Assembly (NCBI GenBank): GCA_016198645.1
Contig: JACQIE010000055.1
Span: 1-6,568, forward strand
Direction: 5' to 3'
Source: Candidatus Aenigmatarchaeota archaeon
Lineage (GTDB): Archaea > Aenigmatarchaeota > Aenigmatarchaeia > GW2011-AR5
DNA: 6,568 bases
The notes under the pieces are model-generated. The model made no database searches and had not been told where the DNA came from. It saw only the letters and a program-made list of their open reading frames with translations. Positions 1-5,856 of the stretch are shown here, one piece after another. The position numbers and the translations under genes were made by a program. Each line of letters opens with the position of its first letter. Positions within the stretch are counted from its first letter, which is position 1.

Positions 1-361
1 AGCCGTGCGATTGCCATATAATGTCAATCCCGTTACATACGCCGCAGGCTTGGCTACGCTTGAGCCGGATTCTATGGCATACTACAAAACGTTGATAGAG
101 CTCACCAAATCCGAGAGAAGCCGCCTTCGTGGCAATCTTGAGAGTCTCGGATTCCGCGTGCGGCCGTCACAGACCAATTTCGTTCTGGCAAAAACCGAAT
201 CGCCTGAAACGGCAAAAACGCTGTATGGCGAGTTGGCTGAAAATAAAATTCTGGTGAGATATTTCAGTGACCCGAGACTCGCGGACTGCCTTAGAATCAC
301 AGTCGGCATGCCTGAAGAAAACGACCGCCTTATTGCGAAAATCGGCGAGCTTCTCGGCTAG
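1..361 (+). CDS. hisC: Histidinol-phosphate aminotransferase, C-terminal part (5' partial)
   Basis: The reading frame is open from the window edge (first full codon at position 2) to a TAG at 359-361, giving about 119 residues of what is usually a protein of about 350. HisC is a PLP-dependent fold-type I aminotransferase that converts imidazole acetol phosphate and glutamate to histidinol phosphate in histidine synthesis. The visible part has the family's late landmarks: the RLPYNVN segment near the start, a small-domain stretch LESLGFRVRPSQTNFVLAK, then ILVRYF and LRITVGMPEENDRLI, which carries the arginine that contacts substrate in this family. The PLP lysine lies upstream of the window. 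The stop overlaps that of the convergent 117-aa gene by 3 bases (shared CTAG). A T6 run at 386-391 could end transcription. HisC-like relatives acting on other substrates cannot be excluded from this fragment. Confidence 0.82.
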   Translation, partial: AVRLPYNVNPVTYAAGLATLEPDSMAYYKTLIELTKSERSRLRGNLESLGFRVRPSQTNFVLAKTESPETAKTLYGELAENKILVRYFSDPRLADCLRITVGMPEENDRLIAKIGELLG

Positions 362-711
362 TACCGCCCAGTTCGCATCTCCATGTTTTTTAAGCGTTCG
401 TTAATCGTCTCAGTCTGGCTGCGGATTGCCGACAATTGCGACTCAATAAACTTGAGCCTGTCCATTATTTCGTAGCGCGGCTCTTCCTGTGCTCGCACGG
501 CAGGCTGCGCCACGGATAACGCAGGCACTTCTTCCGCCGGCGCCTCGTAAAGGGGTGCCCTCTCCCACGGCTTTTGCGGCGCTTCAGGTTGCGAAAGCGA
601 GCGGAACTTCTCGTCGTAGTTGTCGCCTGCGACGTAGGATTTTATATCATCAATGTCTTCTTCGCTGCGCCTGCCCATTATCCTTTCTTTTATGCTGTCG
701 AATATTCCCAT
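358..711 (-). CDS. Hypothetical 117-aa protein with Pro/Ala linker and C-terminal coiled coil
   Basis: I do not recognise a family. Three parts are visible. Residues 1-40 are a short charged N-terminal segment that starts MGIFDSIKERIMGRR, which could form an amphipathic helix. Residues 41-80 are a Pro/Ala/Glu-rich, probably disordered linker. Residues 82-113 show heptad-like spacing of hydrophobics (I, L, I, L, I, I, L, M) and should form a coiled coil, suggesting oligomerisation or an adaptor role. There is no signal peptide or membrane segment. It is the last gene of the - strand operon, starting 22 bases after the stop of the 163-aa gene; upstream there is only a weak GGA-type ribosome binding site. 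The ATG at 711-709 is the first start in frame. Its TAG (360-358) overlaps the hisC stop. The operon context suggests it works with the two paralogous proteins before it; that is inference. Confidence 0.72.
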   Translation of the reverse strand: MGIFDSIKERIMGRRSEEDIDDIKSYVAGDNYDEKFRSLSQPEAPQKPWERAPLYEAPAEEVPALSVAQPAVRAQEEPRYEIMDRLKFIESQLSAIRSQTETINERLKNMEMRTGRY

Positions 712-733
712 ATTTTATTCCTGCCTGTTGTTT

Positions 734-1225
734 TTATTCCTCTCGGTATATCTGCAACTGTCTCAATATTTTCTCGCGCACTTCATAAAGGTTGTCCCGC
801 GCAAAATCAAAGTACCTCCGCCGCGCCGCGTAATAAAACATGAAGTTGAAAAGCCACCAGAAGCTCTTCTGGATGAAGTTCGTGAATTCGTACCGCGTCC
901 TTATGGTCCCTTTGACGTTTATGGATATATCGCCGGTGAGGTCTTTGCTGCTCTGGGAGCCCTGCGCGATAAGGCGCAGCGTCGTGGTGGTCCACCTGTC
1001 TTCTTTGCGCCGCCCTGCCCACATGCCGTAAAACGTGCGCGGGTCCCCGGTTATGTCCCATCTTATGTCCGTTTCCACCACGTCTTTCGACGAGACTTTC
1101 ATCGTGTCCCGCAGCGTGTCGAGAAACTTCTCGCACACGGAAAAAGGATTCTTTCCCTTGAACCTTATCTTGAGCGTATCGGAAGGCTGCGCTATGTCAT
1201 CCTCTACCGTAAGCTCCGGGCTCAT
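734..1225 (-). CDS. Hypothetical 163-aa protein, distant paralog of the preceding operon gene
   Basis: Unknown function. The protein looks like an alpha/beta domain: an initial strand (TLKIRFKG, about 17-24), a helix (about 27-42), strands around DVVETDIRW and TTTTLRLIAQG, then an aromatic helix (QKSFWWLFNFMFYYAARRR, about 125-143) and a charged C-terminal helix. The aromatic helix is amphipathic rather than a clear membrane span. Much of the pattern can be laid beside the 173-aa neighbour: K-I-x-F/Y-x-G-x-x-P-x-S, then K and R in the first helix, V-x-E-x-x-x-x-W, a central strand ending in G, an I-x-x-x-Y strand, a Q-x-S helix start, and F-x-Y followed by arginines. Its ATG overlaps the upstream stop as ATGA (1225-1222). 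A GGTGA ribosome binding site at 1234-1230 (spacer 4) supports this start and translational coupling. A long ORF on the opposite strand is rejected in favour of this one. Confidence 0.75.
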   Translation of the reverse strand: MSPELTVEDDIAQPSDTLKIRFKGKNPFSVCEKFLDTLRDTMKVSSKDVVETDIRWDITGDPRTFYGMWAGRRKEDRWTTTTLRLIAQGSQSSKDLTGDISINVKGTIRTRYEFTNFIQKSFWWLFNFMFYYAARRRYFDFARDNLYEVREKILRQLQIYREE

Positions 1226-1743
1226 TCCATCACCTTGCCTTCGCGCAACGCTTCTCCGTGGCTCTTTAAGCTATTTTCGAACGTAACGACAAGCTCTTTG
1301 CCCATGTTCAGGAATTCCATCCTCCGCTGGTGATAGAAAACCTTATGCCAGAAGCGCCTGAGCATCTCGTATACTATGCTGTTTTGCCATACTGTATCCT
1401 GCGGATACTCGGTAATCAGCCGCGGCCTCATCACTATGTTCGCCCTGCCCTGACCCTTGGAAACGAAGCCCTTCAGGCTTATCTCTATTGTTATGTAACT
1501 GAACATGTCCAGAAGCTTGTTAACTTCCCACGCTATCTCGAATTTCTCCGCCTCCTCGCCCTTCTCCCAGCTGTATTCTTTTTCCTGCACGTAAGCATCA
1601 GGAACGTTAAAAACTGTTCTTATCAGCTCGTTTGTTTTCTTGTAGTAACTTTCAGGCGACGGACCCACGTAATTTATCTTTATCCGCTTGACCGGCTCAA
1701 AGATGTAATCCCATATAAGCAGCCTTGTCCTTGCCCAAACCAT
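1222..1743 (-). CDS. Hypothetical 173-aa protein, first gene of the - strand operon
   Basis: Unknown function. The ATG at 1743-1741 is preferred over an in-frame TTG at 1752, because the - strand TATA box (1779-1772) predicts transcription starting near 1749, which would lie downstream of the TTG. The mature sequence opens with a short hydrophobic/aromatic segment (MVWARTRLLIWDYIF) and then strand RIKINYVG, helix ESYYKKTNELIRTVF, strand AYVQEKEYSWE, strand SYITIEISLKG, strand ANIVMRPRLITEY, and a helix with RRFWHKVFYHQRR. The same order occurs in the next gene, so the two look like an old tandem duplication; identity is low and this is a by-eye alignment. No catalytic motif, signal peptide or convincing transmembrane span is visible. 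It heads a unit with the 163-aa and 117-aa genes and is divergent from the four-helix membrane protein gene. Confidence 0.75.
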   Translation of the reverse strand: MVWARTRLLIWDYIFEPVKRIKINYVGPSPESYYKKTNELIRTVFNVPDAYVQEKEYSWEKGEEAEKFEIAWEVNKLLDMFSYITIEISLKGFVSKGQGRANIVMRPRLITEYPQDTVWQNSIVYEMLRRFWHKVFYHQRRMEFLNMGKELVVTFENSLKSHGEALREGKVME

Positions 1744-1754
1744 AGCAACCAATA

Positions 1755-1764
1755 TTTATTATAA
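1755..1764 (+). promoter_or_regulatory. TATA box for the four-helix membrane protein gene
   Basis: TTTATTATAA is centred about 26 bases before the ATG at 1786, the spacing expected for a leaderless archaeal transcript. No ribosome binding site precedes the ATG, which fits. It lies between the opposite gene's TATA box and that gene's start, so the two core promoters interleave within 42 bases. Confidence 0.55.
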
Positions 1765-1771
1765 CTCCCGC

Positions 1772-1779
1772 TATATAAA
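1772..1779 (-). promoter_or_regulatory. TATA box for the - strand three-gene operon
   Basis: Read on the - strand this is TTTATATA, close to the archaeal consensus. Its centre lies about 32 bases before the ATG at 1743, so transcription should begin near 1749 and give a leader of about 6 bases. The box sits only 7 bases from the ATG of the opposite gene. Confidence 0.6.
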
Positions 1780-1785
1780 TTGCAT

Positions 1786-2121
1786 ATGGTGCTCGAATTC
1801 ATAGTCGCTGCCGTGCTTCTGGCATTTGGCTTCATGAGCGTTTATTTCAGCATTGAGCAGAGGCTCGCGGACAGGAACCTCATGCTATTCCTGCTCGGCG
1901 GGATACTATGCATGGCGATAGGCGGCTGGATTGTGCTTTCAAAGATTACGGTCGGCTTCCTGCTCAAAAAGATAGCCGGCATACTCCTTACCGCAGTGGG
2001 CGCGTTCCTTGTGATAGGCTTTCCCGACGTCACGGATTACCAGAAAGAGGGCATGACCAAGCTCGGCATATTTATCGGTCTCGTCCTCGGCTTTCTTGGG
2101 GTGTGGCTGCTCCTGTCGTAA
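1786..2121 (+). CDS. Small four-helix integral membrane protein (111 aa), function unknown
   Basis: Four hydrophobic stretches fill almost the whole protein: residues about 3-22, 31-51, 57-79 and 92-110. They are separated by short charged loops (EQRLADR, a KK pair within the start of the third helix, and DVTDYQKEG). This predicts a four-span membrane protein with no sizeable soluble domain and no cleavable signal peptide. No charged or histidine residue inside a helix suggests transport or catalysis; glycines are frequent (GG, GWIV, GAF), as in tightly packed helices. The ATG at 1786 is chosen over the in-frame TTG at 1780, since the TATA box places the transcript start at about 1785. The gene is alone on its transcript or followed by the 549-aa gene, which has its own TATA box 33 bases on. 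I cannot assign a family. Confidence 0.78.
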   Translation: MVLEFIVAAVLLAFGFMSVYFSIEQRLADRNLMLFLLGGILCMAIGGWIVLSKITVGFLLKKIAGILLTAVGAFLVIGFPDVTDYQKEGMTKLGIFIGLVLGFLGVWLLLS

Positions 2122-2124
2122 GCC

Positions 2125-2132
2125 ATTTATAG
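2125..2132 (+). promoter_or_regulatory. TATA box of the 549-aa gene
   Basis: ATTTATAG lies immediately after the stop of the membrane protein gene. Its centre is 26-27 bases before the ATG at 2155, so the transcript is predicted to be leaderless. No ribosome binding site is visible before the ATG, consistent with that. Confidence 0.6.
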
Positions 2133-2154
2133 CAAGCCGCGCCATAATAATAGA

Positions 2155-3804
2155 ATGCCTTCTCCAAAGAAAGACTATATTCTTGACGATAAAATCCTCA
2201 TGCAGAGGAACGCGTATAGTGGAGCGGCGCAGGGCAGGTTCCCGGACAGTCGGGACGGAAAACTTCTTGACTATTGGTTCGGTCCCAAGGGCAAGTGGCT
2301 CGGCAAGGCGCTTTGTGTCCAGCCATTCGAGATGTATACGAAAATAAACCCCACGACTCCGCCGGGCATGCTCGCCGGCCTGTGGATGGGGCTGCTTATC
2401 CAGCTAAGGAAGTGGGAATACAACGGCGTGAAAAAGATGTCCGAAACGATAGAAGTCACGCCGGCTTACGCGCAGTATTATCACATAACGCTCCAGCAGA
2501 AAGAGGAGATAGAAGGCAAGATAAAAGCCGGGTTGCAGTCCGTGTCGCAGGCGATAGCGGACTTGGAACTGCTAAAGCACGACGAGCGCAAGTACCGCGA
2601 GTTTCTGGATTATTTCGGGCTTGTCTTCAATGAAGACGGGGAGAGCGAGGCGAAAGCGTGGACCAAGGACGTCAAGAAAGTGGACGAGCACGCGCTCCGC
2701 TCCGTTTTTATAGACCAGGTGGACGCGCACACCGGCGAGGGCATAGCAATGCGCAACATAGTCAGCAGGTGGCCCACGCTTATAACGGATTTCATGCGCA
2801 TGAACGAAGAGACGGACGTGGAAAAGTTGCGGGAAACGCTGGACGTTTCACGGGCCGAAGCCGTCGTGCTCTCGTCAAAGAACCGGCTCTTTCAGGAATG
2901 GAAAAAGCTGTTTGAGCCCGAACTTAAATCACGCTACAAAAAAATCCGCGAGCTTGTTGCAAGCCGGGACGCCTCAATCGAAAATTACCGGAACTGGGTG
3001 AAGCCGATGATAAGGAGGCACAAGATGCTTGCCGAAGGCCTGGATGTTGACCCGCATGCCTACGACCGCAACATATATTTTTACAGCCATTCACAGGCCT
3101 TCGCGCATAACGCCGTAAAAATCTGGGCGTGGCGGTTTTATACAGCTTCTGAATTCTACCGCTCAGCCGGCTCGGAGCGGCTGGCAATCGAGCAAGCGGA
3201 GGGCGACATAAAGCCCGACGACGAGTGGACGCGGAAGACGCTTATATTCGGCGAAGAATACGGGCTTATCCGGAAGTTTCCGTGGCTGACGAAGACGTGG
3301 GTGGACGATAAAATAAAGGAACTGACGAGTGCCAACGCCGACCTCATGGTGGATCGCAAATCATACTATGCGTTTTTCATTCTGGACATGTCCAAGACAA
3401 ACGGCCGCTTCGCTTCCGGCGAGGAGTTTGAGGATGCGGATTTCTACATCCACGGCATCTTCATGAGCAAGAACGTGCTGCTTGTAAAGCTTCTGGAAAT
3501 GGCGGCGCAGGAAAAGGAGTTCGACGACTATGTGGACAACCTACTGGGCATAGGAAAAAGAAACGAAGAGCACACCGAAACCGCTGAAAAAAAGAAAGGC
3601 GCTGCCGGAAATATACGGGAAATGTTCGGGAAAGTGAACGAGACTCTGGCAAGCGCAGGGCTTAGTTTCGACGTTTTGAAGGGTCGTCCGTATGAAAAGG
3701 ACTTTGACGAGCGCATAGGCAAGATTCACGTCCGCGGCATGGCAAAGGAGCGGTTCATGCCCATAGTCAATTATATCAAAAGCAAAGCCGGGATAGGAAA
3801 ATGA
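2155..3804 (+). CDS. Large conserved-looking hypothetical protein, 549 aa, mainly helical
   Basis: I do not recognise the family. The protein is soluble, with no signal peptide or membrane span; the most hydrophobic piece is PGMLAGLWMGLLIQL (70-84). Residues 1-60 hold a Gly/Pro/Trp-rich region (LLDYWFGPKGKWLG, 37-50). Residues 108-150 and 222-290 are long charged helices likely to form coiled-coil bundles. Residues 300-340 are rich in aromatics and histidines (NIYFYSHSQAFAHNAVKIWAWRFY), a possible binding surface. Residues 355-450 look alpha/beta. A Glu/Lys-rich low-complexity linker (about 466-484) leads to a C-terminal domain. No Walker, nuclease, methylase or metal motif could be identified. 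Start: ATG at 2155, matching the TATA spacing. It ends 181 bases before the TIM-barrel gene on the same strand; a shared role is possible but unproven. Stop TGA overlaps an ATG (3801-3804). Confidence 0.8.
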   Translation: MPSPKKDYILDDKILMQRNAYSGAAQGRFPDSRDGKLLDYWFGPKGKWLGKALCVQPFEMYTKINPTTPPGMLAGLWMGLLIQLRKWEYNGVKKMSETIEVTPAYAQYYHITLQQKEEIEGKIKAGLQSVSQAIADLELLKHDERKYREFLDYFGLVFNEDGESEAKAWTKDVKKVDEHALRSVFIDQVDAHTGEGIAMRNIVSRWPTLITDFMRMNEETDVEKLRETLDVSRAEAVVLSSKNRLFQEWKKLFEPELKSRYKKIRELVASRDASIENYRNWVKPMIRRHKMLAEGLDVDPHAYDRNIYFYSHSQAFAHNAVKIWAWRFYTASEFYRSAGSERLAIEQAEGDIKPDDEWTRKTLIFGEEYGLIRKFPWLTKTWVDDKIKELTSANADLMVDRKSYYAFFILDMSKTNGRFASGEEFEDADFYIHGIFMSKNVLLVKLLEMAAQEKEFDDYVDNLLGIGKRNEEHTETAEKKKGAAGNIREMFGKVNETLASAGLSFDVLKGRPYEKDFDERIGKIHVRGMAKERFMPIVNYIKSKAGIGK

Positions 3805-3989
3805 ACTGCACTGTCAGTCGGCATAACATGGCATCGACTCGGATGCTGATAGACGCGACGGAAGACGAAGCAGTTAGTGCGTCAAGTCGCTTAAGCGTAA
3901 TAAGAGAAAGTATAATATGGCATGCGACTCGGAAGCCGTTTGACGCACTTCGTGCGTCAAGTTGCTCAAGCGAACGAGGGGCATTATGA
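3801..3989 (+). CDS. Doubtful 62-aa ORF bridging its two neighbours by ATGA overlaps
   Basis: This ORF starts with an ATG that overlaps the 549-aa gene's TGA (ATGA, 3801-3804), and its own TGA (3987-3989) overlaps the ATG of the TIM-barrel gene (ATGA, 3986-3989). Such double coupling is how real operon genes are often packed. Against it: the peptide is low-complexity (Ser, Arg, Ala), has no recognisable domain, lacks a ribosome binding site, and is read through two diverged direct repeats and a perfect hairpin. The two repeat copies are offset by 89-90 bases in one block and 75 in the other. The 75-base offset keeps the frame, while the first block's single-base gap shifts it, so the repeats are not conserved as one protein unit. 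Most likely a by-product of a repeat-bearing spacer. Confidence 0.2.
   Translation: MNCTVSRHNMASTRMLIDATEDEAVSASSRLSVIRESIIWHATRKPFDALRASSCSSERGAL
3910..3917 (+). promoter_or_regulatory. Possible TATA box for the TIM-barrel gene, inside repeat copy two
   Basis: GTATAATA, preceded by the purine-rich AGAAA that could act as a BRE, is centred about 26 bases before position 3940. That is exactly where the spacer hairpin begins. If used, the transcript would have a 46-base leader that opens with the hairpin and contains the GAGGGG ribosome binding site. The match to consensus is only moderate. Confidence 0.35.
3940..3960 (+). repeat. Perfect 9-bp hairpin upstream of the TIM-barrel gene
   Basis: TTGACGCAC pairs perfectly with GTGCGTCAA around a TTC loop. 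No T-tract follows, so it does not resemble an archaeal terminator. It sits 25 bases before the ATG at 3986 and ends 15 bases before the GAGGGG ribosome binding site. It could be a 5' leader structure or a remnant of a dispersed palindromic repeat. Confidence 0.65.
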
Positions 3990-5740
3990 CCTATAAAGTC
4001 GGCATTTCTTCCGGCTGGTGGAAAATCGGGAAAGACCCGAGCCTTCTCGGCATAGGTACGAAAACGGGTGCTTTCGGCGCCACACTCGGCGTGCAGTTTA
4101 ACCAAGTCGACTTGGACACGGTTATAGAATTTCTCGAGCCCGGGCTGCAGGAATATGTCCACCGCGTGAAAGAGAAACTCGGGATGCAGATTGGCCTGCA
4201 CGGCGAGATAGGCGAGATTGTCGCGTTTGAAAGCGCCGAGCGCATCCGTTGGGAGCAGAGCCACGAGCGGCTGTGCAGGACAATGCGCGGCGCGGCTGAC
4301 CTCGGCTTTATTTATGTGAACTTTCATCTGTCAAACAGCCAGTGGCTCTCTTTTCACGAGCGCGAGCTCCGCCCGTTCGGTTATACTTATCAGGTTGTCG
4401 CCCCGACGGGCCAGCCGTTCGGGGAGTGGACGGACGATTTGCTGAAGAAGGATAAGAATGCTGCCACTGTGCTGAAAGACTGGCTCAAGGATAATATACG
4501 GAGCGGCAGAGTCATAATGGAATTTCAAGGCTCGCGCTCTTTTCAGGAAGCCTTCCGAAAACTTATCAATGAAGAGATTAGCGAAGAAAAGCAGCGGCTT
4601 AGGCGAAACGCGGAAGCCGATCCGGCGTTCCAGAAACTGTCTGAGCAGGAAAAAAAACGCGCTATAGAAATACAGGAACGGACAATAGAGAATTCGGAAG
4701 AAATACGGGCGCGGGCTGAAAACAGGCTGAGGCGCGAAGGCGATATCCTGTTCGACGCATGGAAAGATTCTGAAAAAGGAAAGTATACGCTGGAGGCCGG
4801 GGAAATAGATGCATACATGGGCACGGCTGTATACATGATAGCGTCAAAGAATCCCCTGTGGATTGGCATTGTCGGCAACGACTATTCCAGTGACCCTGTG
4901 GCAGACGCGAACCGCGCATACATAGAAAGACAGCGGGAATTCAACGCCGCCGTTTCCGCATTTTACCTGCTAAGCCACTTCACCACGAAGAGCACCGGGC
5001 ATCTCGGGCCCGGCAAGGACTATAACAAGAATTACATTGAAGGAACGACAATCAAGGAATGGTGCGAGAAGAAGAAAGTGAAACTGCTGCTGGAGTGCCC
5101 CCAGTCCGGCGAAGGGACGGAAGGCATTGCGCGATTTTTCCACCCGCTGCACGCATATTATCTCATCAAGGAAATAAACTCTCCGGCGATACAGCAATGC
5201 ATAGACTTCGAGCAGGAGATGGGGCAGAATATAAATTTGGACGAGGAGCTGCCCAAGCTGCCCGATGATTTCGGCTCACAGGTTTTTCTGCTGCACCTGG
5301 GCGACCCGATTCCGTATTTCGGGACGGCGCACATACCCATAGCACTGGCCGACCGCGGAGCGGATGCGCTCTACCGCTGGATATACTGGTTCCGCAACAA
5401 AGGCTTCAAAGACGGCTATATTATATTTGAGCGCGGCGGCGGCCGCACGCCCGGCAATAACAGCCAGCAGAACGTTTTCGAGTACAGCGTTTACGTGATA
5501 AGGCAGATAGTGAAATATCTTGACCAGGATACGAAACCCGACAAGCTTCCGCCCGAGTTCTACGGGCTTTCTTCCGAGAATAAAGACGTCTTTACGCGGC
5601 AACTGGTGGCGATGCGCGACCACGCATGGGACCCGCTTGAAGGTTTGCTGAGGATGCCTGAGGAGAAGCACACGTTCCTCGGCAAAACGGCGGTGGAAGG
5701 CGGCAAAGCCAAGGAATGGGAACGCGGCAGGCACAGGTAA
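3986..5740 (+). CDS. TIM-barrel metal enzyme of the endonuclease IV / xylose isomerase-like superfamily, with a large insertion (584 aa)
   Basis: The ATG at 3986 follows GAGGGG (3976-3981); a TTG at 3962 lies upstream of this site and is less likely. The barrel landmarks of E. coli endonuclease IV can be placed in order: GLHGE (H72, like H69), VNFHLS (H114, like H109), KLLLECPQSGEG (E370, like E145), QCIDFEQ (D407, like D179), LLHLGD (H437, like H216), AHIPI (H449, like H231), IIFERGG (E482, like E261). Most spacings also agree, except that H114 to E370 is 256 residues instead of 36. The insertion includes a highly charged helical stretch (about 185-260). Endonuclease IV H182 and D229 appear replaced (Q410 and about T447), so two metal sites look intact and the third looks lost. 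Cytosolic. The superfamily includes AP endonucleases and sugar isomerases/epimerases; the substrate cannot be told. E179 (VIMEF) is a weaker alternative to E370. Confidence 0.75.
   Translation: MTYKVGISSGWWKIGKDPSLLGIGTKTGAFGATLGVQFNQVDLDTVIEFLEPGLQEYVHRVKEKLGMQIGLHGEIGEIVAFESAERIRWEQSHERLCRTMRGAADLGFIYVNFHLSNSQWLSFHERELRPFGYTYQVVAPTGQPFGEWTDDLLKKDKNAATVLKDWLKDNIRSGRVIMEFQGSRSFQEAFRKLINEEISEEKQRLRRNAEADPAFQKLSEQEKKRAIEIQERTIENSEEIRARAENRLRREGDILFDAWKDSEKGKYTLEAGEIDAYMGTAVYMIASKNPLWIGIVGNDYSSDPVADANRAYIERQREFNAAVSAFYLLSHFTTKSTGHLGPGKDYNKNYIEGTTIKEWCEKKKVKLLLECPQSGEGTEGIARFFHPLHAYYLIKEINSPAIQQCIDFEQEMGQNINLDEELPKLPDDFGSQVFLLHLGDPIPYFGTAHIPIALADRGADALYRWIYWFRNKGFKDGYIIFERGGGRTPGNNSQQNVFEYSVYVIRQIVKYLDQDTKPDKLPPEFYGLSSENKDVFTRQLVAMRDHAWDPLEGLLRMPEEKHTFLGKTAVEGGKAKEWERGRHR
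5732..5740. repeat. Left copy of the 9-bp target site duplication
   Basis: CACAGGTAA, identical to 5867-5875 on the other side of the MITE-like element. It holds the last codons and the TAA of the TIM-barrel gene. The right copy is non-coding and lies just ahead of the next promoter. Confidence 0.8.
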
Positions 5741-5750
5741 GGTTTTGCAC

Positions 5751-5816
5751 AAAAAGTTAGGATATTGGCACGGTGAATGACGCCTTCGGCGTCTGCCTGC
5801 ATCACGCCAATATCCT
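5751..5816 (-). terminator. Mirror-image hairpin plus T5 tract on the - strand of the MITE
   Basis: Read on the - strand, the 11-bp stem AGGATATTGGC/GCCAATATCCT is followed after AAC by TTTTT (5755-5751) from the left terminal repeat. The layout mirrors the + strand one. No - strand gene reads into it here, so it may have no role at this site. Confidence 0.25.
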
Positions 5817-5825
5817 GACGCGTTA

Positions 5826-5856
5826 GTGGGCATGATAGTCATGCCCACGACTTTTT
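5826..5856 (+). terminator. Hairpin plus T5 tract inside the MITE, terminator-like on the + strand
   Basis: A perfect 10-bp stem (GTGGGCATGA, TAG loop, TCATGCCCAC) is followed after GAC by TTTTT at 5852-5856, the T-tract being part of the right terminal repeat. It lies between the TIM-barrel gene and the next gene's TATA box. Archaeal termination depends mainly on T-tracts, so activity is plausible but the tract is short. Confidence 0.4.

Larger units (their letters stand above)
3823..3972 (+). repeat. Two diverged direct-repeat copies in the spacer, two blocks each
   Basis: Block 1 occurs at 3823-3846 and 3912-3936 (core ATGGCAT-CGACTCGG; 22 of 25 aligned positions agree, counting one gap). 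Block 2 occurs at 3877-3897 and 3952-3972 (core GTGCGTCAAG; 19 of 21 agree). The segment between blocks is 30 bases in copy one and 15 in copy two and is not conserved. In copy two it forms a perfect hairpin with block 2 (3940-3960). In copy one GACGC (3852-3856) can still pair with GCGTC (3879-3883), and block 2 contains the palindrome CGCTTAAGCG (3888-3897). This looks like a tandemly duplicated small intergenic element that has since diverged. No flanking target duplication was found. Confidence 0.6.

Noticed and set aside
386..391. T6 run as a hisC terminator
   Set aside because: It encodes Lys-Asn-Met of the - strand gene and has no second T-tract near it; kept only as a remark.
653..1333. 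Long + strand ORF of 226 codons
   Set aside because: It lies opposite the 163-aa gene, has a hydrophobic start made from the 117-aa gene and spacer, and an Arg/Pro/His-rich body typical of antisense frames. The - strand reading has an ATGA overlap, a GGTGA site and similarity to its neighbour.
1744..1752. TTG start at 1752 for the 173-aa gene
   Set aside because: The predicted transcription start (about 1749) is downstream of it; the ATG at 1743 fits.
3940..3960. Intrinsic terminator of the 549-aa gene
   Set aside because: No T-tract follows, and it sits 136 bases downstream, next to the following gene's ribosome binding site.
3823..3972. CRISPR array
   Set aside because: Only two imperfect copies exist, blocks are unevenly spaced and no cas gene is nearby.
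3776..4327. - strand ORF of 183 codons over the spacer and barrel gene start
   Set aside because: It is a shadow of the barrel gene, whose + strand frame carries the family motifs, and has no promoter or ribosome binding site.
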